Shown here: one piece after another, positions 1 to 9,637 of the stretch
How positions within the stretch are numbered: the stretch's first letter is position 1
Layout: every line of letters starts with the position of its first letter
The notes under the pieces: generated by a model
Database searches by the model: none
What the model saw: the letters and a program-made list of their open reading frames with translations, nothing else
Told to the model about the DNA's origin: nothing
Source of the DNA: Condylostoma magnum
Lineage: Eukaryota; Ciliophora; Heterotrichea; Heterotrichida; Condylostomatidae
Assembly (NCBI GenBank): GCA_920105805.1
Contig: CAKKTI010000237.1
Location: forward strand, 11,514-33,120
Direction: 5' to 3'
DNA: 21,607 nucleotides
Program-made: the position numbers and the translations under genes

Positions 1-84
1 CAAGAGATTTTATTCCTTCATAAAAAACAATTAAAGAGTTATAGGTACCTATCAAGAGTATCTGGAAGAAACAACTTAATATAA
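1..84 (+). CDS. 3' end of an unknown gene (partial)
   Basis: Frame 1 is open from the window edge to a TAA at 82-84, giving about 27 residues (start QEILFLHKKQ, end SGRNNLI). Both Gln codons are CAA and there is no TAA/TAG/TGA before the end, which matches the pattern at the ends of the other genes here. The tail is basic (several Lys and Arg). It stops 48 nt before the cyclophilin start on the same strand. No family can be recognised from so short a piece, and it could be chance open sequence. Confidence 0.45.
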   Translation, partial: QEILFLHKKQLKSYRYLSRVSGRNNLI

Positions 85-132
85 TTAGTAATTTTAGTAT
101 TAACATGTGCATACCTTTTATTAGCATTGTAA

Positions 133-711
133 ATGGCACTAATAACAAGAATATCAAGAAGCTTTAGTCAACTCAAAAACCCTTAAGTTTTTCTATAAAT
201 CAGTATTAATGACGAAGTTATAGGCAAAATGATTTTCTAACTTCGACATGACATAGTACCAATAACCTCAGAGAATTTCTTAAAACTGTGTGAAGGATGC
301 GTAAGAAATGATGAGGGCCTTGCATTACACTACAAAAAGAGCAAATTTCATAGAATAATTCCTAACTTCATGTGCTAAGGCGGAGATTTTACTCACGGAA
401 ATGGAAAAGGAGGTGAGTCGATATACGGAGGTAAATTTAATGATGAAAATTTTACACTTAAACATTCAGAATCCGGAATTCTCTCAATGGCTAATTCAGG
501 ACCCAATACCAATGGCTCTTAATTTTTCATAACAACTGTTCCGTGTCCTTGACTAGATGGAAAGCACGTTGCCTTCGGAAACATTATACAAGGTCATGAT
601 GTATTGAAGGAAATGGAAGGTTAAGGATCAGAATCTGGAGTGCCAAGTTCAAAAATTTTGATATCAGATTGTGGGCTTTTCCAAGAAAGTTCATCAAGTG
701 ATTCAGATTAG
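133..711 (+). CDS. Cyclophilin-type peptidyl-prolyl isomerase, probably mitochondrial
   Basis: A 192-residue cyclophilin, which catalyses cis-trans isomerisation of X-Pro bonds. Family landmarks: [16 protein letters not shown] near residue 75 with the catalytic Arg, then [26 protein letters not shown] and [11 protein letters not shown] with the cyclosporin-contacting Trp. The Gln of GSQFF is TAA, and the Trp of PWLDG is TGA at 550-552, so the gene is intact only with both reassigned. The first 15 residues ([15 protein letters not shown]) are basic, Ser-rich and free of acidic residues, as in a mitochondrial presequence; this is inference. The end is read as TAG 709-711 after an acidic Ser/Asp tail. 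TAA 715-717 follows two codons later and would add two residues. Confidence 0.92.
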
Positions 712-895
712 GTTTAAAATTTAAGATAATTGATTGGTTTTAATTTGTATTATGCAGGCATTTGCTTTACACAATATATACTTTAAATATACACTCAATA
801 TAAATAATTCCCAACACCGAATGCTTTCACAATAATCTTAGCTTATATCTCCATTTTCTGGTGATTTGAATCTAATACTATTAAAAAACTAAAAA

Positions 896-2206
896 ATGTC
901 GATCCAGCAATTCGAAGTACTGAACAAACTAGGTGAAGGTGCATTTTCCCACGTTTTCAGAGCCCGAAGAAAGTAAGACAACAAAATATATGCAATGAAA
1001 AAGATCCGATTTGGCCATTTGAAGCCAAAAGAGCGTGAAAACTAGTTAAATGAGATTCGAATTCTAGCTTCAATAGAGCATCCGAATATAATAGGTTATA
1101 AAGACGCATTTATCGACCACAGTACTAATCAACTATGGTAACTTATACTCAGTATAGTAATGGAGTTTGCAGAGGAGGGCGATTTGATGTCTAAAATCAA
1201 CTAAATGAAACGGCGTAATTCAAGCTTTGAGGAAGGTTATGTATGGGATATACTTTACCAAACAGTCCTAGGCCTCAAAACACTTCATGATATGAAAATT
1301 CTCCACAGGGATTTAAAATGTGCAAATATATTCCTTGGTAGCAACAATATGGTAAAGCTAGGGGACATGAATGTCTCTAAGGTAAACAAACGAGGACTAG
1401 CCGTGACATAGACTGGTACTCCTTACTATGCTAGTCCAGAGGTATGAAAAGAACAACCATATAATGATAAAAGTGATATTTGGTCCTTGGGATGCGTTAT
1501 ATATGAAGTAGCTGCACTACTTCCTCCTTTCAGAGCCAGCGACATGGAAGGATTATATAGACGGGTGATTACTGGGCAGTATTAGGAGATCCCTGCGAGA
1601 TACTCATAAGACCTGAAAAGTATGATAAGAACTTTGCTGTAAGTTAATCCTAGTATGCGGCCAGACTCCTCGCAGTTGTTAAATATGCCTGTCATGCAAA
1701 GACATGCTAAGTTAAGGGCTATGTATTCAGGTGCGTAGGGTTAGCTACTTGATACTATAAAACTACCAAATAATATGCTAGGATTATAGGCTAATCTACC
1801 GAAATCTAAGTACGAAAGGGCCTCAAGTGCCAGGCCAACTAGTCAAAGTGATTAATTAGATATGAAAAGGATTGAGTCTTATAGAAATGTTTTTAGTGGA
1901 TTGTCCTCTCCTTCTAATCAAGTGGCTCATAGATAAGTGTAGTAGCAGTAAAGAGTAAGGAATAATTATCCACCTTTACCGTAATAAAATGTAAGCAATT
2001 AAAGTAGAGTTAATAATCCTTAGTCACAGATTAGAATGCCTGTGCAAGCGAATCCTAGTAGAAATAGAATTGTTAATTAAATTAGAGCTGGTGTTCCTCA
2101 TTAATCGCCTTAAAGTGTTGTTAAGAGAGACTAAATTAGTTAAAGATATCAAAACCCGTATTTAAGGCAACATGATGGTGATTTAAGGCCTTATAGACGA
2201 CGTTAG
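896..2206 (+). CDS. NEK-family serine/threonine protein kinase
   Basis: An N-terminal kinase domain with a Gly loop (KLGEGAF, residues 11-17), catalytic Lys35 in YAMKK, the HRDLKCAN catalytic loop, TGTPYYASPEVW activation-segment end and DIWSLGCVIYE. The order and the IVMEFAEEGDL hinge are those of NIMA-related kinases, which in ciliates act at basal bodies, cilia and in cell-size control. The DFG motif is replaced by DMN: the metal-binding Asp is kept but the Gly is Asn. The C-terminal third is Gln/Ser/Asn-rich and low complexity. TGA at 1445-1447 encodes the Trp of EVW, and TAG 1409-1411 the Gln before TGTP. A 15-nt intron at 1138-1152 restores the hinge, giving 431 residues. The end is TAG 2204-2206, directly followed by TAA. 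Confidence 0.9.
1138..1152 (+). other. 15-nt spliceosomal intron in the NEK kinase
   Basis: GTAACTTATACTCAG starts with GTAA, ends with CAG and is 15 nt. Kept in, it inserts five residues (WQLIL, with a TAA) into the conserved kinase hinge. Removed, the hinge reads NQLCIVMEFAEEGDL, the normal NEK form, with no frame change. Introns of 15-16 nt are established for heterotrich ciliates such as Stentor and Blepharisma. No transcript was seen, so splicing is inferred from protein conservation. Confidence 0.8.
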
Positions 2207-2427
2207 TAAATATTAAATTGATAATTTTAGCTGTAATTTTCTATGCATCTCTTACTGAAAATACTCCTCTCTTAAAATGGCCTAATATGTATATTAACTC
2301 CTAATATACCCCTGTAGATAAATACCCTGATTTAGCCTATTCTTCCAAACTAAAACAACTTTTCCTTGATAAAATACCAATCAAATGACCTAACATTTTC
2401 CTATTACATCTTCTAGCCATTTATAAA

Positions 2428-4029
2428 ATGAGTAGCTAGGCGGCATAACCTCGAAGACAAGACGCTAGAGTTTCCTCTGAAAAACAAAAATCAGTAAGAA
2501 GTACAAATATCCAAGCAGCTAAAGCAGTAGCTGACGCAATTAGAACCTCTCTTGGCCCCCGCGGTATGGACAAAATGATCAAAGACTCCAAGGGAGAAGT
2601 GACAATAACTAACGATGGGGCTACGATCCTAAACTAAATGGAATTGATGCATCCAACTGCAAAAATGTTAGTTGAGTTATCCAAATCGTAAGATATTGAA
2701 GCTGGTGATGGCACTACTTCAGTTGTTGTAATGGCCGGTGCTTTCCTACACTCCTGCTAAATGCTACTACAAAAAGGAATCCACCCTTCTGTTATAAGTG
2801 ATTCCTATAAGATAGCTATGGAAAAGGCTGTTGACGTTTTAGACGATATGGCCGTAGAACTTGATTTGACAGATACCGACTCACTTGTAAAAGCCGCATC
2901 AACGAGTCTAGCTAGCAAAATGGTGAGTCAGCACGCCTAGGATTTAGCTCCAATAGCCGTCCGTGCAGTTAACAGTGTAATCGACTAATACTCAGACAAC
3001 GTGGATCTTAAGGATATCCGAGTAAGTAAGAAACTAGGTGGTACAGTTGATGATACAGAGCTGGTTGATGGTCTAGTATTCGTGAAAAACCATGCGACCC
3101 ACTCAGCAGGAGGTCCATCAAGAATACAGAATCCTAAAATAGCTTTAATTCAGTTTTGCCTAAGCCCTCCAAAAACTGACCTAGAGAACAACATAGTAAT
3201 CTCAGATTACACGGCCATGGACAGACTTCTACGAGAAGAAAGACGCTACATTGTCGAACTATGCAAAAAGGTAGTTAATACTGGGTGTAATGTGCTTTTG
3301 ATATAAAAATCTGTATTAAGAGACGCAACTAATGACTTAGCCCTTCATTATTTGGCTAAGAACAAGATAATGGTTATAAAGGACATTGAAAGAGATGAGG
3401 TGGACTTTATCAGTAGGACCTTAGGATTGACTCCAATTGCTCATATTGATTAATTCAGTCCAGATAAGATGGGATAAGCAGCAGTGTGTGAAGAGGAGGC
3501 AGTAGGGGATGGGAAGATTATAAGGATCACTGGTGTTTAGAATGACTCGCCTAGTGGAAGGACTGCATCTATATTAGTTAGAGGGTCTAACACTTTGTTA
3601 CTGGATGAGGCAGACAGGTCTATTCATGATGCATTGTGTGTTGTTAGAAGTTTAGTTAAAAAGAAGGCCTTGTTACCTGGAGGAGGAGCACCTGAGGCTG
3701 AGATTTCTATAAGATTGTAAGAATATGCCAGAACTGTAGTTGGAGTGTAATCAGTATGTATAAAAGCATTTGCACAGGCATTAGAAATAATTCCGTATAC
3801 CCTAGCGGAGAATGCAGGTATTGATCCATTAGTTTTAGTAACTGAGCTTAATAATAGTCATATAGAAGGTAACAAACATGCCGGAATAAATGTTAGAAGG
3901 GCCTGTGTTTCTAATATGTTTGATGAAAATGTAATTCAACCTCAGCTAGTAACATACAGCGCACTTACCTTAGCAACAGAATGCGTTAGAATGATTTTAA
4001 AAATTGATGAAGTTGTTTTAGTTAGGTAG
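2428..4029 (+). CDS. CCT4: T-complex protein 1 subunit delta (CCT4)
   Basis: A 533-residue subunit of the cytosolic CCT/TRiC chaperonin, which folds tubulin and actin using ATP; the length is normal for the family. ATP-site signatures are present: [36 protein letters not shown] and the GGGAPEAE turn. The subunit assignment rests on the delta-like start of the domain, [17 protein letters not shown], and the terminal KIDEVVLVR, close to the delta-type KIDDVVNTR end. Many Gln are TAA or TAG, but none in about the last 90 codons. TAG 4027-4029 falls exactly at the expected C-terminus, and the next in-frame TGA is far inside the opposite gene. This is the best single proof that TAG can also terminate here. 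The neighbouring minus-strand gene ends 2 nt away. Confidence 0.95.
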
Positions 4030-4031
4030 AT

Positions 4032-6191
4032 TTAAAGTATTAAATTAGCGTTATTAGAAAATATGTTACTTCGGGGACGGGATGAGGCTTTAGATAGAGG
4101 TAAAGAGTACTCTGTATATACATCCTCATCTCTTTGGTAATCTCTACTAGGAGGCTTACTTCGTTAATTTCTTTGTAGATTGTCTAGAAGTATATCGTCC
4201 ATTTTATTTAAGTCATCGTTGTTTTCATATTTGTCAAGATATTTAAGTCTGTCATCATTTCTTTTATTGATAACGTCTAATCTAAAGGAGGAAGCATGAG
4301 ACACGTTGAAATTGCTGACATTTCCGTAGTTAGTCTCAGGTAAATCGGGGTAATATTAGAAAGATGTGCTTTAGGGGTTTTCAGGGATCTCGTCTAGTCT
4401 GAAAGCTTTGCGGTTTTCACTTACCTTTTATATTGGTTGCTTTGAGGGTAGTATAGATGCATTTCCTTACCCAATGGGTATAAATCTGCTTTCACCTGCT
4501 AAACTTCTTTGCTAATCGTCAAAGCTTAAATCTGCTTCTTTGTGAGATCTTGGTAGGTCAAGATTCATAGGCTCCAGTGGAGGTAATCTTGTATTGAAAT
4601 TCATACTTAAAGGTTGATTATGTGAGACAAGTGCTTTATACAGCTCCTTCTATCTAATTTCCTCCTCTAAATTCCTCTACCTCAACTCCTCCTTCAATGA
4701 CTCTAACTCTCTTTAGTATTCATACCTTTACTGATTAGCCAACTGAGCCTCATTTTTCAGATTAACCAAATTGTCCCTTAAATCATTCTACTATTAATTC
4801 ATTTCATTCCTCAATCTCCATACTTCATTATCGAATGTTTTCTGTATTTAATTAGCCATTTCAATAGTAGGCTACTGATTTTAAACAGGAGCAACTTCTT
4901 CAACCTTAGGCGGACTTCTAGGGGGCCTTTATGGCCCATCAGCCGATGGTAAATCAACTAAATTCCTTTTGTTACTAGCAACCATTACATTCTGCGCATT
5001 GATCGCCTGTAAGTCCCTCATTTCCTGCTTCTTTCTCTCAGCCTCAAGTCTATACTGTTCTTCAATCAATCCTCTCTCTCGTGCCAATCTTTCCTCTTCT
5101 AGCCTTTCCTCCAGCAGTTTTTACCTTCTTTCTTCCTCTTTTTTCCTTCTATTTTCCTCCATCTACTCTTATAGAGCTCTTCCGAGCTCTAATTTCTTCT
5201 AGTGCTCTACAACTTTGTTATAGTCATCTACAGCTTCTTCAAGACTTTCATTCATATTGATCTAGGGTGGGGGAGATATATTCCTTGGGGGTGATGACAT
5301 TGGTGGCATTTGAGGAGGGTTGGGGGGTGACTGATATGCGTGGTAGTATTGACTACTTTCTTGCATTGGAGGTTAGTTAGGGGGCATTTGAGGAGGGGAT
5401 TAATATGCAGGGTAGTATTAATTGTTTTCTTATATTGGAGGTTAGTGAGGAGGCATAGGAGGTTAGTTTATAGGAACTTGCTAATTGCTGTAGTCCATTT
5501 AGAAGTAAGGATCTGGTTAATAGTAGTTTTGTTATGGAGAAATCGGCTATTGTGCAATTCCATCGTAAAATTGATGAGACCGCATAAATTTAGGGTCGTT
5601 TTCATTGTATCTAGGAGGGCGTTTTGCTATTATTTTGCCACTTTAATCTCTAAAGGGAGCTCCTGCCCCTGGGCGACCAAATGGAAAATATTCCCCAGAG
5701 TTTGATTACTGCATTTACTTCTTTTGCTACTCTTTTTCCTATATTTAACGTTTTAACTCCTCTTGGTATTACATTTTCTAGATGTCTTATTGAGTTGGAC
5801 GAGGTTGTTGTTAGAAGATGTTATTTTAAGATGGATTTGCTTGAGGTTGTGGAGATCTTCTTATTGGGTTTTATTGGTATTAGATGTCTTACTGGGCAAA
5901 GTTCTTGTATTCTTCTTGCATTTTTAAGCGCTTTTGCTCAGCCTCGCTTATTGGATTTAAAAAGAAACTGTTTTGCTGTGAAAATTGTTAGTGTTAGGGG
6001 CTATTCATTACTGGAGAAAGATGCATTGAGTCCATTTAGGACTGGTATTGTTCTTATTAGGGGGCTTATGGGATTTATTAAGGTTGTTAGTAGAAAGCTT
6101 CTAATGCTTGTTCTGGGATTTATTAAATTTAAGGTTAATCAAATTGCTTTGGGGGCAACTGCTGATTTAGTAAATCAACCTACGGATTCAT
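4032..6191 (-). CDS. Large Gln/Pro-rich coiled-coil protein, possibly CSPP1-like
   Basis: A 719-residue protein with dozens of in-frame TAA/TAG Gln codons, unreadable in the standard code. Order: a Gln-rich N-terminus (residues 1-140); a charged helix YQEELKRQIQEKEQQKK; a short Gly-rich block (YFPFGRPGAGAPFRD, then SGKIIAKRPPRYNEND); a Pro/Gln/Tyr region with a tandem repeat; a strongly charged coiled coil of EERRQKLLEERLEEER type; a second helical stretch; and a Ser/Asp-rich tail. The helix followed by FG.PG.GAP.RD.SG recalls the CSPP1 family of centrosome and ciliary microtubule proteins. That match is from memory and not decisive; another basal-body coiled-coil protein is possible. The start is the first ATG of the frame. 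The end is TAA 4032-4034. Confidence 0.8.
5328..5462 (-). repeat. 69-nt tandem duplication inside the coiled-coil gene
   Basis: Two adjacent in-frame copies of a 69-nt unit encode 23-residue repeats of the type QPP(M/I)QE..QYY.AYQSPP. The DNA copies share most bases, so the duplication is fairly recent. It lengthens the Pro/Gln/Tyr linker before the coiled coil without shifting the frame. Confidence 0.75.
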
Positions 6192-6405
6192 ATTCTAAGC
6201 AGGAGGCTAGCTTTATCCTAATCTAGCTTATCGTCTAGCTTCCCATCTCTCATCTCTACTCTAATTTTACTTCTATTGTAACATATTTAATATAATTCTT
6301 TCAAATTATACTGATATTTTAAACATAAAAGGCATTTTTAAGGACACTAATCATAAAGCTATATTTCCTTATCTATAATAGTAAATAGGTAGGCATATTT
6401 ATTAT

Positions 6406-7147
6406 ATGCTATTGAATAGCTGAAAACAACTTCTATAGCTTAAGCTTAACTCTATACAAATTTTATTTTGTTTCTATAAATATTGATAAAGAAACAAACG
6501 AGGTAGAATAATTGCTAGAATCGATTTCCCTACCAACTAAGCGGGAAAGATAAGAAGACTGGTAGGTTGACGATTATGAGCGAACTCTTCATTACTTTTT
6601 ATGTAATTATCTACATAGAAATGGTCCGTCTCACTTTAATCAAATTTACGAAGCCTTTAATACTGTATTATTGTTTCTAAAAACAGTAACAGGCAAGGAT
6701 TACCCTATAAAAGTAAAAAGAAACCTTAAATCGATTTTAGCATAGTGCTCAACTACATTTTTATATAGTGAATCTAAATGGTATTTAAACTTTGATTAAG
6801 CATTTAATTACTAGTAACTTTTAGGTAAGTAAAATAATCTACAGGGTGAATCAAGCTAGTAATTGTCAGAAAGTTTAATTGTAAAATATACTGGTGATCT
6901 TAACAAGTTGTAATGCAATACAAATTTACTTGTTAACGATTTTAGTGTATTAAGTGGATATGAAAATCTTTACGAATTGTTTGAAAAGTTTGGACATGAA
7001 TAGGCTATTGGGGTACTTTAAGTCTTTTCATTATATAAGAAATTTAATATCAGAATATCATCATAGGTTAAGCGCAGTAAGATAATCTAAAGATCAATAG
7101 AGAAGGTTAATCAGCGGCTTGACACGATAGAAAATAGTTTTGAATGA
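6406..7147 (+). CDS. Unknown protein; 5' end needs an intron
   Basis: The frame from about 6482 to TGA 7145-7147 is clearly coding: about 221 residues with TAA/TAG Gln at sensible places and sections such as YERTLHYFLCNYLHRNGPSH and YENLYELFEKFGHEQAIGVL, ending with a charged helix. The N-terminal part resembles a compact helical domain, and no family was recognised. This frame contains no ATG at all. The only upstream ATG (6406) lies in another frame, and a 16-nt GT..TAG segment at 6503-6518 (GTAGAATAATTGCTAG) would join the two, giving 241 residues. A 22-nt segment at 6470-6491 would also fit. The body is well supported; the start is not. The end is one of only three TGA stops in the window. 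Confidence 0.6.
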
Positions 7148-7626
7148 TTTTTTAGTAATTTTGACTTGTTAGTTTTTTAGCTTTAGATTTAGTATAAATT
7201 CATATTTTGATCTATGAATTTACTTATATATGAATACTCCTAAGCACTTTATACCAACCTATATTCTCTTAATTATATAACACTTTTGTAATTTGATTAA
7301 AATTAATACTATGTAAAAGAACTAATTGCTGGAAATAACATTGTACTATATAGAATTATATTAAATATCTATTATATAGTATAAATAATTATTCAGATCT
7401 TATTACAAGTAATAAGTTTTAAATTTCAATATAACTACACTATTCACTACCTAAAAATTACTTTTTAATGGATGTGACAATAAAACTACTAAAATCAATA
7501 AGTACAGAACCGAATGCATAAATAAAAATGTTTAAAAACCAGGCACATTCCTTATCCCCAAGATAACGTTTACCACATGCAACTAACATCAAATAAACAA
7601 AGAATAATTAACAATTACATGCTTAG
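7148..7626. other. AT-rich intergenic stretch, 479 nt
   Basis: This stretch is very AT-rich with no convincing gene. It holds a weak inverted repeat near 7344-7381 (TACTATATA facing TATATAGTA) and one short minus-strand open frame listed separately. No tRNA or other RNA fold was recognised. It presumably carries the promoter for the gene starting at 7627. Confidence 0.5.
7458..7589 (-). CDS. Possible 43-residue membrane microprotein
   Basis: An ATG-started frame with no TAA, TAG or TGA until 7458-7460. The centre is hydrophobic (WFLNIFIYAFGSVLIDFSSF, about residues 18-37), so it could span a membrane once. It lies 37 nt from the divergent gene at 7627. The open length could arise by chance in this AT-rich DNA, it has no Gln to test the code, and no homologue comes to mind. 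Confidence 0.2.
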   Translation of the reverse strand: MLVACGKRYLGDKECAWFLNIFIYAFGSVLIDFSSFIVTSIKK

Positions 7627-8445
7627 ATGTCTTTATAATAACATATTCCTTTACCAAGTACTAAAGCCAAGTTTAATTGTAATGTATAATCAGAAATATA
7701 AGGACATACATCATAATCAGTTAAACAAATAAGGAAAATTAATCTAAAATCTTAATATCTAAACCACTCTTAATTTTCAAGAAAGTCTAAAGTACCTAAA
7801 TTTTCAGAATTACCTTCAAAAATCCACTCAAAAGATGAAACATTCGATATGATTAACCAACTCCCTAAGAATAGGTTGAAACTTATGATAAATAAGAAGT
7901 CTATATAAAATGATATCTAAGCTGTAGAGACTATACAATCAAAAATACAATAAAATATTAAAAAACAAGACTCTAATTAATAAAGACTTTAAGATTTAAG
8001 ATAATAAAGACTACAGCATATGAAGCTAAAGCAATAAAGTAATAGAATACTAGAAATTAAGGCTGGCATTTAAAAAGTAAGATCCTCTATGTAATCTAGA
8101 TGCAAAAGATAAATCGTTTCTCCAAGAATTTAGAAGCTATCATAGCCTAAATAAACAATAAAATTCAGTAAGGATAGACCATATGATATGAAGGGATTAT
8201 TAATCTATGATTATAAACCTGCACTTGAGCTTCTTTAAAAGGGAAAATAGGAAGAATCACTAATATAAAATAATACTATAAACAGAGTAAATAGTGCAAA
8301 AATTATTCAAAGAGAATAAAGAAACCAAGAGAGATGAGAAAGTTAAGAGTAATTGAGACAGTTTGAGGGAGATAAATTAAAAGGCAAAAATCCTCTGGGT
8401 TTTCCTAGAATCTTTCTACAAATGTATACATCAAAGCTTAAGTAG
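7627..8445 (+). CDS. Unknown basic, helix-rich protein (272 aa)
   Basis: Starts MSLQQHIPLPSTKAK at an ATG whose codons 4-5 are TAA TAA (Gln). The middle is Lys/Gln-rich and probably coiled (IQSKIQQNIKKQDSNQQRLQ), followed by a more structured part with PYDMKGLLIYDYKPALELLQ and a C-terminal NPLGFPRIFLQMYTSKLK. TGA at 8335-8337 is read as Trp, 36 codons before the end. The last Gln is CAA and the end is TAG 8443-8445. No conserved domain was recognised; the composition resembles cytoskeletal or basal-body proteins, but that is a guess. The neighbouring phosphatase gene converges on it, 116 nt away. Confidence 0.75.
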
Positions 8446-8561
8446 ATTAGATATAATTGCGCACAATATAGCCTTTTTATTAAAGTTAATTATCAACTTA
8501 TTTTGGTATCTTTTTTTGCTACTTTTGATGGAAAAGAAATCATCGTTGTCTTATGTTATGA

Positions 8562-9245
8562 CTATATCTTGACTAGTTCTTTAGTAAAATCCTTTGCTTT
8601 TTGTATTTTTTGCAAAATTGGTACTAACTTCAGTAATTCTCTATCCCTCTCATCATCGAAAAAAGATTAGATTGTAATTACATTTTTAGGCTAGAATATA
8701 CTAGAAATTTAAGCATTATCTACCATAATCGTCCTATTTAAGTTTCTCCCTAATCGTGACAAATCTTTTATATAATTTCCATGATAAAAATCACAATGAT
8801 CTCTGTATAACTTAAAATTAACTAAACTATCTGTATCTATTAATTCAATTATAGGCAGTGCATACTCCTTGCAACTAGCAGTGAATACAACTATTTCAAA
8901 TATTTTTGACATTTCCTGTAGAAACGTTTCCAAATGGGGCCTTTTCTTTATATATAACGTGATTAGTCTATCCTCAAGCTGAATTTAAGGAGCAAAGTCA
9001 TAGTTTTGTGTTTCCTGATAAGAAGTGTGAATCAGAGTTTCATCTAGGTCTAATACCAAGGTGGGCTTATTAGAAGCAGAAATTGGAAGTAAGGAAGGAT
9101 CCATCTACAATTCAGGAAATTATATTGATTCTTCCTCGTCACGCATGGAAGAAAAACTAAGACAGGAACACATATTGAAAAACCAGCTTTTTCTTCGTCG
9201 TCGGATCGGCTTTCTAAAATTTATACTCTTATATTTTCTTTGCAT
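8562..9245 (-). CDS. CTD small-phosphatase-like (SCP/FCP1, HAD fold) protein
   Basis: A 227-residue HAD-type phosphatase. The catalytic DxDxT motif is DLDET in KPTLVLDLDETLIHTS, about residue 65. Then come KKRPHLETFLQEM, the FEIVVFTAS motif, FYHGNYIKDLSRLGRNL and the Asp-containing IMVDN end of the active site, followed by SFFDDERDRELLKLVPIL. All are in the usual SCP order. Relatives remove phosphate from Ser of the RNA polymerase II tail or from other phosphoproteins. The N-terminus is basic, with a Cys-containing NMCSCLSF that could be palmitoylated (inference). The first ATG of the frame is used. The end is TAG 8562-8564 with TAA two codons later; Gln in the last 20 codons are CAA. Confidence 0.93.
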
Positions 9246-9637
9246 ATTTTTAAATTAATTGGAACCTTTAGATGAATAATATTAAGTTTAAAGTAATTGA
9301 TCTAAAAGTAATAAAGGGTATTAGATTGCCAGCAGCTTCTATATAAGATAATGGAGACTAGTAATATTATAGGGCATTTATTCGACATAAAATAATATAT
9401 TAAATACAGTAACTACTTTAAATTTAGTACTTTATATAAGATTGCAAGGCTATTTGATTCAATATGATATTTAATCTTTGACACTAGCCAAAGTTAATTA
9501 ATCCTTCCATAAACGTGATATATAAAAATAATTCATAGCTGATATAAACTAAAATATCTATAAAATGAGCACTTCTAGTATTAGTTTTGAATAGCAATAT
9601 ATCATAATATTTCAAATCAACCATAAATATAAATCAA
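9246..9637. other. Divergent intergenic region, 392 nt
   Basis: AT-rich spacer between the starts of the phosphatase (minus) and FAM221 (plus). No open frame with protein-like composition, RNA gene or long repeat was recognised. It must contain both promoters, but no motif can be named. Confidence 0.5.

Noticed and set aside
293-320. 15-nt GT..AG segment in the cyclophilin (GTAAGAAATGATGAG at 300-314)
   Set aside because: The retained reading (VRNDEG before LALHYK) matches the usual loop length of cyclophilins, and the GATGAG end is unlike the NEK intron. Not excluded, but not needed.
5340-6226. Plus-strand open frames at 5340-5705 and 5681-6226
   Set aside because: They lie opposite the Gln-rich minus-strand gene. 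Gln codons TAA/TAG there become TTA/CTA on the other strand, which keeps the shadow frame open. Their Leu/Val/Arg-rich translations look unnatural.
6820-6845. 20-nt intron-like GTAAGTAAAATAATCTACAG in the gene ending at 7147
   Set aside because: The splice signals look good, but removing 20 nt shifts the frame away from clearly protein-like sequence on both sides.
7344-7381. Inverted repeat TACTATATA ... TATATAGTA
   Set aside because: The arms are short and AT-only, expected by chance in this spacer; no transposon ends or target duplication were seen.
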